A DNA stretch of 38,008 nt from positions 1-38,008 of the forward strand of contig URAG01000013.1 of NCBI GenBank assembly GCA_900545755.1. Reading direction: 5' to 3'. Of this stretch, positions 15,992-23,960 are shown piece by piece. Under the pieces are notes generated by a model. That model worked only from the letters and a program-made list of their open reading frames with translations. It ran no database searches and was not told where the DNA came from. The position numbers and the translations under genes are program-made. This stretch comes from an uncultured Cloacibacillus sp. (GTDB lineage: Bacteria > Synergistota > Synergistia > Synergistales > Synergistaceae). The number at the start of each line of letters is the position of its first letter. Within the stretch, counting starts at the first letter, position 1.

Positions 15992-18058
15992 TTATTTGAG
16001 ACGAGTCGCGCGCGTCGCGTTGAGTATCGCGAGCAGCGCGACGCCGACGTCCGCAAAGACGGCCTCCCATAGTCCGGCGTGGCCGGACGCTCCAAGAATG
16101 AGGAATACACCCTTGACTCCGAGCCCCAACGCGACGTTCAGCCAGACTATCGCGCGCGTCTTCTTCGCTATGCGCAGCAGGTCTGCGACCTTTGCTGGCG
16201 AGTCGTCGAGAATCACCGCGTCCGCCGCCTCGACCGCTACCTGGGAGCCGAAGCCGCCCATCGCTATGCCTGTCTCGGAGGTTACAAGGACGGGGCCGTC
16301 GTTCACGCCGTCGCCGACGTATATAGTCTTCTTCGTGTCGCCGCCGCAAATCTCCTTCAGCGCGTCCACCTTGTCGCCGGGCAGCAGCTCTGCGCGCCAG
16401 CCGTCGAGCGAGAGCTCTTTTGCAACGCGCTCAGCCGTTTCTTTGCGGTCGCCGGTGAGCATGTAGACTCCCTTGATCCCGAGCGTGCGCAGCTCTTTGA
16501 CCGCCTCTGCGGATTCTGGACGCACTGCGTCTGAGACCGTTATCACGCCGAGGTAGCGCCCGTTCTTCATGACGTAGGCTACTGTCCCCTGCTCGTCGAC
16601 TGGCGGTGGAGTCACGCCGTATTCCTCAAGCAGGGCGGCGTTCCCGGAAATTATCGTGTCGCCGTCCAATTTGCAGACCATACCGCGGCCCGGGAGCTGC
16701 GTTATCGACGCGCCTTCGGGCGCGATCTTCGTTCCGGCGGCCTCTGCTATCGCGCGCGCCACCGGGTGCGGCGAGCCGCTTTCCGCGAGCGCCGCGGTCG
16801 AGAGCAGCTCCTCGCGCGTCACGCCGTCGGCCGGCATGACCTTCGATACACGGAAGCGCCCGTAGGTGAGCGTCCCCGTCTTGTCGAAGACGGCGCTATC
16901 GACCTTGCCGAGCGCATCGAACACGTTCGCACCCTTGACGAGTATGCCGTGCTTTGATGCCGCGCCGATGCCGCCGAAGTAGCCGAGCGGTATCGATATG
17001 ACGAGCGCGCATGGGCACGATATAACGAGCAGTACGAGGCCGCGGTAGATGGATTCATGCCAGTCTGCGCCGCCAGCGAAGTGAGAGGCTAGCATCACCG
17101 CCGCGGCGGCGAAGAACACCGCAGGCGTGTACCATTTCGCAAATTTCGTGATGAATCGCTCGGTCGGCGCCTTGCGTTCAACGGCGTTCTGCACCATTTC
17201 GAGCATTCTCGCTATCGTCGAGTCCTCAAACGGCCCAGCCGCTTCCACAAGCAGCAGGCCGTCTAACGATAGCGAACCGCCGTGTACCTGCGCGCCGGGG
17301 CTGACCGGTACAGGCATCGACTCGCCCGTTATCGCCGAGCAGTCGAGCTGCGACTCGCCGCTGACGATTACGCCGTCGATTGGGATTATCTCGCCGGGCA
17401 GGACCTGCACGACGTCGCCTTTTTTGATTTCCTGCGGCTCTTTCTCAACTGTTTCGCCGTCTCTGATGATGCGCGCCGTCACGGGCTTCTCTGCGAGCAG
17501 CGCCTTTATCGAGCGGCGCGAGTTCGAGGCCGCGCGCTCCTGGAAGGCCTCGCCGAGGCGGTAGAACAGCATTACGCCGACTGTCTCGCATGTTTCGCCT
17601 ATCGCGAAAGCGGCGAGCGTCGCGCCGCCCATCAGAGTGAATTCGTTGAAGAAATCGCCGCGCAGCAGCGCGCGGAAGGCCGTCTTCAGCACAGGCCAGC
17701 CGGTTATGATGTAGAGTACGGCGAAAACCGCGTGCAGCAGGCTGTGCGTGCTTTCGTCGCGGAAAAGGTGCAGCTCCTCGACGGCGAACGCGGCGAAGAA
17801 TATTGCGCCGGTCACGGCGAGGAAAATTATCTCGCGGCGGAACTCAGCGCCCGCGCGCCGCTCGTCCTCCTCCGTCTCTTGAAAGATGCGCTCTGCGGCG
17901 TGGCACGAGGCGCAGCAGCAGCCGTCGTCGTGGCCGTGCGCGTGATGATGGTCGTGTCCGCATTCGTGCCCGTGTTCATGCTCGTGTGCATGGCCGCAGC
18001 CGCAGGAGCAGCCCTCTTCGTGTCCATGTTTATGCTTGTGTTCGTGTTCGTCGCCCAT
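15992..18058 (-). CDS. Zn/Cd/Pb-type P1B ATPase with His/Cys-rich N-terminus
   Basis: Heavy-metal exporting P-type ATPase, 688 residues from ATG 18058. The first 55 or so residues are a metal-binding tail rich in His and Cys (HEHEHGHECGHDHHH, then GCCCASCH) in place of a folded CxxC HMA domain. Then come membrane helices, the actuator loop TGES, the CPC metal site in LVISCPCALVIS, the phosphorylated Asp in DKTGTLTYG, the HP locus SGSPHPVARA, TGDRKETA and the hinge GDGVNDGP. CPC plus a His-rich tail points to Zn2+, Cd2+ or Pb2+ (ZntA/CadA group). It lies downstream of the Fe-S operon but behind that operon's terminator. The start before the terminator at 18103 was rejected. Confidence 0.93.
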   Translation of the reverse strand: MGDEHEHKHKHGHEEGCSCGCGHAHEHEHGHECGHDHHHAHGHDDGCCCASCHAAERIFQETEEDERRAGAEFRREIIFLAVTGAIFFAAFAVEELHLFRDESTHSLLHAVFAVLYIITGWPVLKTAFRALLRGDFFNEFTLMGGATLAAFAIGETCETVGVMLFYRLGEAFQERAASNSRRSIKALLAEKPVTARIIRDGETVEKEPQEIKKGDVVQVLPGEIIPIDGVIVSGESQLDCSAITGESMPVPVSPGAQVHGGSLSLDGLLLVEAAGPFEDSTIARMLEMVQNAVERKAPTERFITKFAKWYTPAVFFAAAAVMLASHFAGGADWHESIYRGLVLLVISCPCALVISIPLGYFGGIGAASKHGILVKGANVFDALGKVDSAVFDKTGTLTYGRFRVSKVMPADGVTREELLSTAALAESGSPHPVARAIAEAAGTKIAPEGASITQLPGRGMVCKLDGDTIISGNAALLEEYGVTPPPVDEQGTVAYVMKNGRYLGVITVSDAVRPESAEAVKELRTLGIKGVYMLTGDRKETAERVAKELSLDGWRAELLPGDKVDALKEICGGDTKKTIYVGDGVNDGPVLVTSETGIAMGGFGSQVAVEAADAVILDDSPAKVADLLRIAKKTRAIVWLNVALGLGVKGVFLILGASGHAGLWEAVFADVGVALLAILNATRATRLK

Positions 18059-18073
18059 GATTAAGCCTTTCGT

Positions 18074-18100
18074 AAAAAAGAGGCCGCCGTTCCGGCGGCC
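18074..18100 (-). terminator. Terminator of the Fe-S/MOSC operon
   Basis: GGCCGCCG (18082-18089) and CGGCGGCC (18093-18100) form an 8-bp stem. On the minus strand it follows the MOSC stop by 6 bases and is trailed by a six-T run (18079-18074). Confidence 0.85.
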
Positions 18101-18106
18101 CATGCT

Positions 18107-18568
18107 TTATTCTGCGTATCCTATTGCATCGCCTTTTTTGACGCGCCCGCCCTTGAGCACCTTAGTGAAAATGCCCTTCTTTGGCATTATACACTCTCCC
18201 GTCTGCTTGAAAACCTCGCAGTGCGAATGACATTCCTTGCCTATCTGCGAGACTTCGAGCAGAGTCTCGCCGACCTTCAAGCGGTCGCCGATTTTCAGCG
18301 CTCCGAGGTCGAAGCCCTCGGTAGTGAGGTTTTCGGCGAAGCTGCCGGGCACCAGGTTCGGAAGTTTCGCCATCATTGTGCGGATGTCCTCCATCGCTAT
18401 AAGGCTCACCTGCCTGTGCATGAAGCCCGCGTGCGCGTCGCCTTCTAGGCCTATGCCTTCGATCAGCGTCCCTTCGCCGATGTCGTGCTTTATCATGCCC
18501 TTTTTCGGGGCGCTGCACACTGCTATGATGCGCCCTTTCTCCGCGCGGTTACTCTGCAACTCTGTCAT
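18107..18568 (-). CDS. MOSC-domain sulfur-carrier-like protein
   Basis: Stand-alone MOSC protein of 153 residues. MOSC domains bind and transfer activated sulfur, for example to the molybdenum cofactor. Landmarks: GEGTLIEGIGLEGDAHAG, FAENLTTEGFDL, LKIGDRLKVGETLLEV and the conserved cysteine segment IGKECHSHCEVF, then GECIMPKKGIF. The start overlaps the end of the iscU-type gene by 20 bp, so it is co-translated with it. Placement after a cysteine desulfurase and a scaffold fits a sulfur acceptor downstream of IscS, an inference. It is the last gene before a strong terminator. Confidence 0.9.
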   Translation of the reverse strand: MTELQSNRAEKGRIIAVCSAPKKGMIKHDIGEGTLIEGIGLEGDAHAGFMHRQVSLIAMEDIRTMMAKLPNLVPGSFAENLTTEGFDLGALKIGDRLKVGETLLEVSQIGKECHSHCEVFKQTGECIMPKKGIFTKVLKGGRVKKGDAIGYAE

Positions 18569-19034
18569 GCTCGCTCACGAACCTTTCTTCCCCTTCTTCA
18601 TCGGCCTCGCAGCCGCAGGCTATGCAGGTCTTCGGCACGCTCAGCCCCTCCGGCAATTTCCCGTCGCGGCGCATATAGTAGTCGGCCGCGGCGGCCTGTA
18701 TGCCCTCCTGCGCGAGCAGCGAGCAGTGCAGCTTCGCCGGAGGCAGCCCGCCGAGCTCGTCGGCGACCTCCTTATTCGTGATCTTCAGCGCGTTTTGCAG
18801 CGTGCGCCCCTTCGCGAGCTCCGTCACCATCGAGCTGGTCGCTATCGCCGCCGCGCAGCCGAAGGTCTCGAATTTAATATCCTCGATGACCTCGTTCTGC
18901 GGATTTATTTTTAGGTAAATCTTCATCACGTCGCCGCACTTCGGGTTGCCGACCTCGCCTACAGCGTCGGCGTTCTCGATACGTCCCGCATTGCGTGGGT
19001 TCATGAAGTAGTCCACTACCTTCTGATTGTACAT
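18549..19034 (-). CDS. iscU: IscU/NifU-N Fe-S cluster scaffold
   Basis: Fe-S scaffold protein of 161 residues. The three cluster ligands Cys33 (GNPKCGD), Cys60 (ETFGCAAAIATSS) and Cys104 (LHCSLLAQEG) and the conserved Asp35 are present. Unlike the 125-130 residue E. coli IscU, it has a C-terminal extension (about 130-161) containing CIACGCEADEEG, a possible extra metal site. Start ATG at 19034 preceded by GGAGG. It follows iscS by 21 bp and overlaps the MOSC gene by 20 bp. This Rrf2-IscS-IscU arrangement without HscA/HscB or ferredoxin is the minimal type seen in anaerobes. Confidence 0.94.
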   Translation of the reverse strand: MYNQKVVDYFMNPRNAGRIENADAVGEVGNPKCGDVMKIYLKINPQNEVIEDIKFETFGCAAAIATSSMVTELAKGRTLQNALKITNKEVADELGGLPPAKLHCSLLAQEGIQAAAADYYMRRDGKLPEGLSVPKTCIACGCEADEEGEERFVSEHDRVAE

Positions 19035-19055
19035 ATTTTCCTCCTCCTTGCCCCG

Positions 19056-20237
19056 TTACTTTTTATTATAGAACGGAGACATCGCGCGCAGCTTCTCGAC
19101 GATTCTCGGGAACTGCTCAAGCACATAGTCGACATCTTCCTTCGTGGTCTCGTGGCTCATAGTCATGCGGACTGAGCCGTGCGCGGTCGCGTGGTCCAGC
19201 CCCGTCGCGAGCAGCACGTAGCTCGGTTCGAGGCTGCCGGATGTGCATGCGGATCCGCTTGATGCGTAGATGCCCGCCGCGTCGAGCAGCAGGAGCATCC
19301 CCTCGCCCTCAATATATTTTACCGTGAAGCTCGCGTGGAATGGCAGGCGGTCGTCTCCGGCCGCGCCCGTCAGCTGCGACTCTGGTATGCGAGAGAGCAC
19401 GCCCTCGATTAGATAGTCGCGCAGCGCGGCGAGCTTCCTATCGTCGCCAGCGTCGAGCCGTTCCTTCGCGATTTCCGCGGCCTTGCCGAAGCCGACGATG
19501 CCGGGGACGTTTTCCGTGCCGGAGCGAAGGCCGAATTCCTGCCCGCCGCCATGCAGCGTTGGGATGAGCTTTATGCCGCGGCGTACATAGAGCGCGCCGA
19601 GCCCCTTCGGGCCGTACATCTTGTGCGCCGCCATCGTCATCATGTCTACCGGCAGCTCCTTCACGTCAACCTTAATATGTCCCGCGGCCTGCACGCCGTC
19701 TGTGTGGAACATGACGCCGTGCGCGCGGCAGACTTCTCCGAGCGCGCGAACCGGCTGTATAGTCCCTATCTCGTTGTTCGCCGCCATTATCGTTGCGAGT
19801 ATCGTGTCGGGGCGGATTGCCTTTTCAAGATCCTCCGGCGACACCATGCCGCGCGAGTCGACTGGGAGCACCGTGTACTCGAAGCCCATTTTCCCGAGCC
19901 ATTTTACAGTGTCGAGAATCGCGTGGTGCTCTATAGCGCTCGTGATTATGTGGTTCCCCTTGCCGCGCTCGCGCAGCGCCCATGCCGCGCCTTTAATCGC
20001 GAGGTTGTCCGCCTCGCTGCCCGCGCCTGTGAAAATTATGTCCGTCGGCTCCGCGTTTATAAGCGCCGCGACTTTTGCGCGCGCGCCGTCCACCGCCTCG
20101 CGCGCCTCGCGCCCGAGCCTGTGCAGGCTATTCGGGTTGCCGTAGCGCTCCGAGAAGTAGGGGAGCATAGCCTCCGTCACCCTCGGGTCCACCCTCGTAG
20201 TCGCTGAATTGTCAAGATATACTTCGCGTGGTTCCAT
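19056..20237 (-). CDS. iscS: Cysteine desulfurase (IscS/NifS)
   Basis: PLP enzyme that takes sulfur from cysteine and passes it to IscU, 393 residues. MEPREVYLDNSATTRVDP opens the protein. His104 (SAIEHHAI) stacks on PLP, the Schiff-base lysine is K206 in AAHKMYGPKG, and the persulfide-forming cysteine near residue 330 lies in SSGSACTSGSLEPS. The ATG at 20237 follows GAGG by 8 bases. A start at 20282 would overlap the Rrf2 gene and lacks support. It lies 13 bp after the Rrf2 gene. Confidence 0.96.
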   Translation of the reverse strand: MEPREVYLDNSATTRVDPRVTEAMLPYFSERYGNPNSLHRLGREAREAVDGARAKVAALINAEPTDIIFTGAGSEADNLAIKGAAWALRERGKGNHIITSAIEHHAILDTVKWLGKMGFEYTVLPVDSRGMVSPEDLEKAIRPDTILATIMAANNEIGTIQPVRALGEVCRAHGVMFHTDGVQAAGHIKVDVKELPVDMMTMAAHKMYGPKGLGALYVRRGIKLIPTLHGGGQEFGLRSGTENVPGIVGFGKAAEIAKERLDAGDDRKLAALRDYLIEGVLSRIPESQLTGAAGDDRLPFHASFTVKYIEGEGMLLLLDAAGIYASSGSACTSGSLEPSYVLLATGLDHATAHGSVRMTMSHETTKEDVDYVLEQFPRIVEKLRAMSPFYNKK

Positions 20238-20250
20238 CTCCGTCACCTCG

Positions 20251-20712
20251 TCATGCTTTCTGTATTTTAACCTTACGGCCACAACGGCACTCCGGTCCGT
20301 GACGGCCGTCTTCCGATTTGTCTACAAGGTCCTGGAACGTCGTACCGTCATAGACCGCTTCGAGCGCCTCCTGCGCTCTCTCCCAGAGCGGGCGGAAGAC
20401 GCAGCTTCCGTAGACGGAGCAGGCGTCTCCCTCGCCGCCGCATTCCACCGGGCGGAAATCGCCTTGCACGAAGCGGATGACCTCGCCGACCGTTATCTCA
20501 GACGCAGGGCGCGCGAGGAAATATCCGCCGTCCTTGCCGCGCGCGGAATCGACGAAGCCGGCGCCTTTCAGTCCGTTCAGGATGTTTTCGAGAAAGCGCA
20601 CGGGAATGCCTTGCGCTTCTGCGACGGTCCCTATCTTGCAGGGCCCCTCGCCGCGTCTAGCAAGCTCGTATATAGCGCGCAGCGCATATTGGCATTTCTG
20701 TGTGATCGCCAT
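20251..20712 (-). CDS. Rrf2-family regulator (IscR-like)
   Basis: Transcription factor of 153 residues heading the Fe-S operon. Residues 1-70 are an Rrf2 winged helix (KCQYALRAIYELARRG, then RFLENILNGLKGAGFVDSARG, then KDGGYFLARP). Three cysteines in ECGGEGDACSVYGSC (about 93-107) match the Fe-S ligand arrangement of IscR-type proteins. A second Cys pair (ECRCGRK) ends the protein and is unusual. ATG at 20712 follows GAAGG by 8 bases. The likely role is to sense Fe-S status and repress its own operon. Confidence 0.92.
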   Translation of the reverse strand: MAITQKCQYALRAIYELARRGEGPCKIGTVAEAQGIPVRFLENILNGLKGAGFVDSARGKDGGYFLARPASEITVGEVIRFVQGDFRPVECGGEGDACSVYGSCVFRPLWERAQEALEAVYDGTTFQDLVDKSEDGRHGPECRCGRKVKIQKA

Positions 20713-20741
20713 AAATATCACCTTCTCTATCAACTTAGTGA

Positions 20742-20770
20742 AGATTACTACGCGCCGCGGCTTTTGTCAA
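20742..20770 (-). promoter_or_regulatory. Promoter of the rrf2-iscS-iscU-MOSC operon
   Basis: Minus-strand consensus TTGACA (20770-20765), a 17-base spacer and TAATCT (20747-20742), 30 bp before the Rrf2 start. An Rrf2 operator is expected here, but I cannot define one. Confidence 0.75.
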
Positions 20771-20994
20771 CAACTTGCGAAAATTTTCCCGCTTTGCGGT
20801 GCGTTCGGTAAATTTGCGGCGCTGGATTGGTTCCCGCGCGCCGCCGTAGATTTGACGAACTTTCGCCGGGGCGGCGGCTCCGCCGTTGCCTCGCGCCGGT
20901 GGCGCGGACGCTGCGGAAATTTCGCGGCGCAGGCGCGCGCCCGCGCCGCGCGCTATAATTAGTGGGCGAAGCGAAATTTTGAGCGGAGGTTATA

Positions 20995-21273
20995 ATGATG
21001 GAGCTTGTCACGATAGAATACAGAGGGCGGCGTTCCGTCGCCGTCGTCATAGCGCGCGGCTACGTCGCGCTCGACGTCCTGAACGAGGAGAAACGCTCCG
21101 ACTGGCCCACCGATATGAAGAAGCTCGTCGAAAGCGGCGACGCCGAGCGGCTCGCGTCGTGGTACCGGGCGGGCGGAAAGACCATCCTCGAAAACATGAG
21201 CCGCGCGCTCATAGTGACGCGCGAAGAGGCTGAGATTAAGGACGGCCCGGTCGAGATCGGCGCGGAAGATTAA
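20995..21273 (+). CDS. Small protein resembling the N-terminal part of FAH hydrolases
   Basis: A 92-residue protein starting at tandem ATG codons (20995 and 20998), with GGAGG 5 bases before the first. The sequence LVTIEYRGRRSVAVVIARGY, then DWPTDMKKLVESGDAERL, is like the N-terminal cap region of fumarylacetoacetate hydrolase family proteins, which open with a short beta hairpin and a helix carrying a similar D-M-x-x-L-V-x-x-G-D pattern. The catalytic FAH domain is absent and the following sequence belongs to another gene on the other strand. It is either a stand-alone domain or a remnant. A TATAAT box lies at 20954-20959 with no clear -35. The resemblance is judged by eye. Confidence 0.7.
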   Translation: MMELVTIEYRGRRSVAVVIARGYVALDVLNEEKRSDWPTDMKKLVESGDAERLASWYRAGGKTILENMSRALIVTREEAEIKDGPVEIGAED

Positions 21274-21286
21274 CGCTATATAATTC

Positions 21287-21775
21287 CTAGAACGCTGCGA
21301 ACTCGACGAATCTATGTATAGCGTTTATTATTGAGAATATCGTGAGGACGAAGAGCGCTGCCGCCGCTACTTTGAGCGCCGTGCCCTTCCTGTGGCTGTG
21401 GATTAACTGTTCGAGTACGATTGCAACTACGGCCATGCCTATGAGATTGGGGACGAAACTAATTGCGAGCAAGACGCTTTGTCGCGGCTCCGCACCGCAT
21501 AACGCCGCTGCCTCAGAGTAAAACGTCATAAGCAGATCCCGCAGAGCGGGGTTAAGCAGCAGGCCGACGACGATTACGGCGAAAGACGGCGGAACGTCCC
21601 AAAAAACTGCCGGACTCTTTCTCTTCGGAGCGCCGTCATTGTTTTGTTCCGTTTTGGAAGCTACAGGCTGCGGAGCGGCAAAAACGCCCTTCCCGCCGTT
21701 TTCCGGCTCGCCGCATTTTGGGCAGTGCCGCATCCCGTCCGCATAAACCGTTCCGCATCTTTTGCATCGCGCCAT
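21287..21775 (-). CDS. Zinc-ribbon membrane protein, paralogue 1
   Basis: Protein of 162 residues that I cannot assign a function. Residues 1-22 are a rubredoxin-like zinc ribbon with two CxxC pairs (CKRCGTVYADGMRHCPKCGE). A low-complexity linker to about residue 58 is followed by three predicted membrane helices (about 63-80, 101-125 and 135-155). ATG at 21775 follows GGGGGA. The next gene upstream on the same strand is a paralogue with the same layout, so this is a local duplication. Confidence 0.8.
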   Translation of the reverse strand: MARCKRCGTVYADGMRHCPKCGEPENGGKGVFAAPQPVASKTEQNNDGAPKRKSPAVFWDVPPSFAVIVVGLLLNPALRDLLMTFYSEAAALCGAEPRQSVLLAISFVPNLIGMAVVAIVLEQLIHSHRKGTALKVAAAALFVLTIFSIINAIHRFVEFAAF

Positions 21776-21924
21776 AATTTTTCCCCCATCCGTATGTTTT
21801 CTATTCTATCTGGATAATGGAGGCGCGTCGGTGAAAAAGCCTCCGCTTTATGCGCCTGTTTTTTGCGCGCGCTAAGAATAGCGTTGATTCGTCGAGGCGC
21901 GCGTGGTATCGGCCTTCGGCTGAG

Positions 21925-22407
21925 CTAAAGGCCGGCGAGCCGGCTTATTGACTTTTCGACTGCTAAGAAGCTGTCCGCTATTCCAAATATTGTCAACAGA
22001 ATCAAGATTAAGGCGATGCCTTTCAGCAGAAAGCCACCTCTGTGGGCGCGCCTGGAGGCGTCCAATATTGTGACGACCGCGACGAGGCCGATGCAATTAA
22101 GGCCGAATTGAAGCGCGTAAAAAACATGTACCGGCGGTTTATAGAACATGCAGATGCGGGACAGCCATCCGTGCGCCGCTGGATTAAGCAGCAAGCCTAT
22201 GACGATGACGGCGAACGGCAGCGGAATGGCGAGGGAACTTTGCGCCCGTTTCTGTTGCGGAACGGACTCCGTTGTTTGTTCTTCTTTGGGAGCCGCCGGA
22301 CGCGGCGCGGCGAAAATACCGCCTCTGTCCGTTGCCGGCTCGCCGCATTTTGGGCAATGGCGCATCCCATCCGTGTAAATCGTTCCGCATCTTCTGCATC
22401 GTGCCAT
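21925..22407 (-). CDS. Zinc-ribbon membrane protein, paralogue 2
   Basis: Protein of 160 residues, paralogous to the gene 150 bp downstream: same zinc ribbon (CRRCGTIYTDGMRHCPKCGE), similar variable linker, a shared FAVIVIGLLLNPA helix start and two further membrane helices. The N-terminal 25 residues and first helix are nearly the same in the two copies while the middle has diverged, implying selection on the ribbon and first helix. Function unknown. ATG at 22407 follows GGGGGAAAG. Promoter just upstream. Confidence 0.8.
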   Translation of the reverse strand: MARCRRCGTIYTDGMRHCPKCGEPATDRGGIFAAPRPAAPKEEQTTESVPQQKRAQSSLAIPLPFAVIVIGLLLNPAAHGWLSRICMFYKPPVHVFYALQFGLNCIGLVAVVTILDASRRAHRGGFLLKGIALILILLTIFGIADSFLAVEKSISRLAGL

Positions 22408-22438
22408 TATCTTTCCCCCGATTGTGCGTTTTGCGGAA

Positions 22439-22468
22439 ATTCTATCGCCTGCGCTGCGGCAGTGTCAA
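22439..22468 (-). promoter_or_regulatory. Promoter of the zinc-ribbon gene pair
   Basis: Minus-strand TTGACA (22468-22463), an 18-base spacer and TAGAAT (22444-22439). Its -35 box starts only 2 bases from the end of the glgC terminator. Confidence 0.65.
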
Positions 22469-22470
22469 TG

Positions 22471-22498
22471 AAAAGGCCCCGCATATGCGGGGCCTTTT
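22471..22498 (-). terminator. Terminator of the glycogen operon
   Basis: A perfect 28-base palindrome with arms AAAAGGCCCCGCAT and ATGCGGGGCCTTTT, 22 bp after the glgC stop. The A and T ends make it symmetrical. Confidence 0.85.
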
Positions 22499-22520
22499 CA
22501 GCGTTATATTCTCGTAGGAA

Positions 22521-23822
22521 TTAGAATCCCATGTCCTCGGCGTTCTGCATGCCGTCGTAGCTTCCGTGTACCGTGCGGTCTTTGCGGAGCTGTATCTGCG
22601 GCATGCCGACGACGACTATGCCGGAGGCTGGGTCGACGTGGTAGCGCTCTGCGTCGGCTACGGGGTCGAAACCTATCGACGTACCGGCGGGGATGCGGTT
22701 GTGCGCGTCTACGATGACGCGGCGCAGACGGCAGTCTTCGCCGATCTCGACTCCCTGTCCGATTATGCACTCTTCGACGACGGAGCCTGCGTTGATGATG
22801 CAGTTGCGTGACAGCACGCTCTTACGCACGTACGCCCCAAGAACGCGGCTCGCTTCTGCGCGGAGGCATCCGTCGACGGAGCAGGAGTGATCCTTGTCGG
22901 GATAGGTGAATCCTGGCGGGTCGGAGTACGACACCGTTCTTATCGGCCACTGCGGGTTATAGAGCGAAAGCGGCGACTCGTGGCGCAAAAGATCCATGTG
23001 CGCCTCCCAGTAGGCCTTGATGCTTCCTACGTCCTTCCAATATGGCTTGTCGTCGCCGGGCAGTACGTTCGTCGAGAAGTCGTAGGCCATGAGCTTGTGC
23101 GTGCCGAAAAGACGCGGCAGTATGTCGCGTCCGAAGTCGTGCTGGCTGTCCTTGCGTTCGCTGTCTGAAAGAACGGATTCCTCCAGCGTCTCTCGTTCAA
23201 AGATGTAGTTGCCCATCGAGACGTAGCTGAAGCCTGGGCGTCCCGGGATCTCCGGCGGGACTGCCGGCTTTTCTACGAAATCTATAATGCGTCCCGTCTC
23301 GTCGGTGGCGATGCATCCGAACTGGCTTGCCTCTGAGGAGGGAACGACGTACGCCGCTACGGTTACGTCGGCGTTGTTGTCCATGTGATAAGCGAGCATC
23401 TGCTCGACGTCCATCTTGTAGATATGGTCAGCAGCGAAGATGCAGACGCGGTCTGCGTCGAAGAGCGTGACAAGGTGCATGTTCTGGAATATTGCGTCTG
23501 CCGTGCCTTCATACCAACGCTCCCCGTCCCACATCTGGGCCGGGACTACGTTGACGAAAAAGTCTCTGCCGCGAAGAGCGTCGCCGAACTGCCATCCCTT
23601 GCCTATGTGCTCGTGTAGCGACTGGCTTTTGAACTGGATGAGACAATAGATTGAAAACAGGCCGCTGTTTACCATGTTCGAGAGCGCGAAGTCGATGATG
23701 CGGTATTTCGCTGCGAAGGGAACCGCCGGCTTTGCACGGTAGCGCGTGAGGGGCATGAGCCGTTCGCCTTTTCCGCCTGCGAGGATCATGCCGAGTACGC
23801 GTCCGTATTTCCCGTGGATCAT
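22521..23822 (-). CDS. glgC: Glucose-1-phosphate adenylyltransferase
   Basis: ADP-glucose pyrophosphorylase, 433 residues, making ADP-glucose for GlgA. N-terminal nucleotidyltransferase signature LGMILAGGKGERLMPLT, then KPAVPFAAKYRIIDFALSN, WYEGTADAIFQN, FAADHIYKMD and the catalytic VEKP segment. The C-terminal left-handed beta-helix runs from about residue 300 (SVLSRNCIINAGSVVEECII onward). ATG at 23822 follows GGGAGG. It has its own promoter downstream of glgA but is probably also read from the upstream operon promoter. The palindromic terminator follows it. Confidence 0.96.
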   Translation of the reverse strand: MIHGKYGRVLGMILAGGKGERLMPLTRYRAKPAVPFAAKYRIIDFALSNMVNSGLFSIYCLIQFKSQSLHEHIGKGWQFGDALRGRDFFVNVVPAQMWDGERWYEGTADAIFQNMHLVTLFDADRVCIFAADHIYKMDVEQMLAYHMDNNADVTVAAYVVPSSEASQFGCIATDETGRIIDFVEKPAVPPEIPGRPGFSYVSMGNYIFERETLEESVLSDSERKDSQHDFGRDILPRLFGTHKLMAYDFSTNVLPGDDKPYWKDVGSIKAYWEAHMDLLRHESPLSLYNPQWPIRTVSYSDPPGFTYPDKDHSCSVDGCLRAEASRVLGAYVRKSVLSRNCIINAGSVVEECIIGQGVEIGEDCRLRRVIVDAHNRIPAGTSIGFDPVADAERYHVDPASGIVVVGMPQIQLRKDRTVHGSYDGMQNAEDMGF

Positions 23823-23890
23823 GATAAATTCCTCCCTCTCTTTAAGGATATTCTGTTATATTAATAACTTTCTTTTTTTCTCTGACCTTT

Positions 23891-23919
23891 ATTATAATTG
23901 TTCCGCTGCGATACGTCTA
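23891..23919 (-). promoter_or_regulatory. Internal promoter before glgC
   Basis: Minus-strand TAGACG (23919-23914), a 17-base spacer and TATAAT (23896-23891) in the 138-bp glgA-glgC gap. An AT-rich stretch follows up to the glgC ribosome site. Confidence 0.5.
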
Positions 23920-23960
23920 TCATAAAAGGGGCGTTTTGCCAGTCACAGCCTTTATCTAAC

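Noticed and set aside
18059..18103. Upstream start giving the P1B ATPase 15 more residues
   Set aside because: That extension would be translated from the operon terminator hairpin and lacks a ribosome site.
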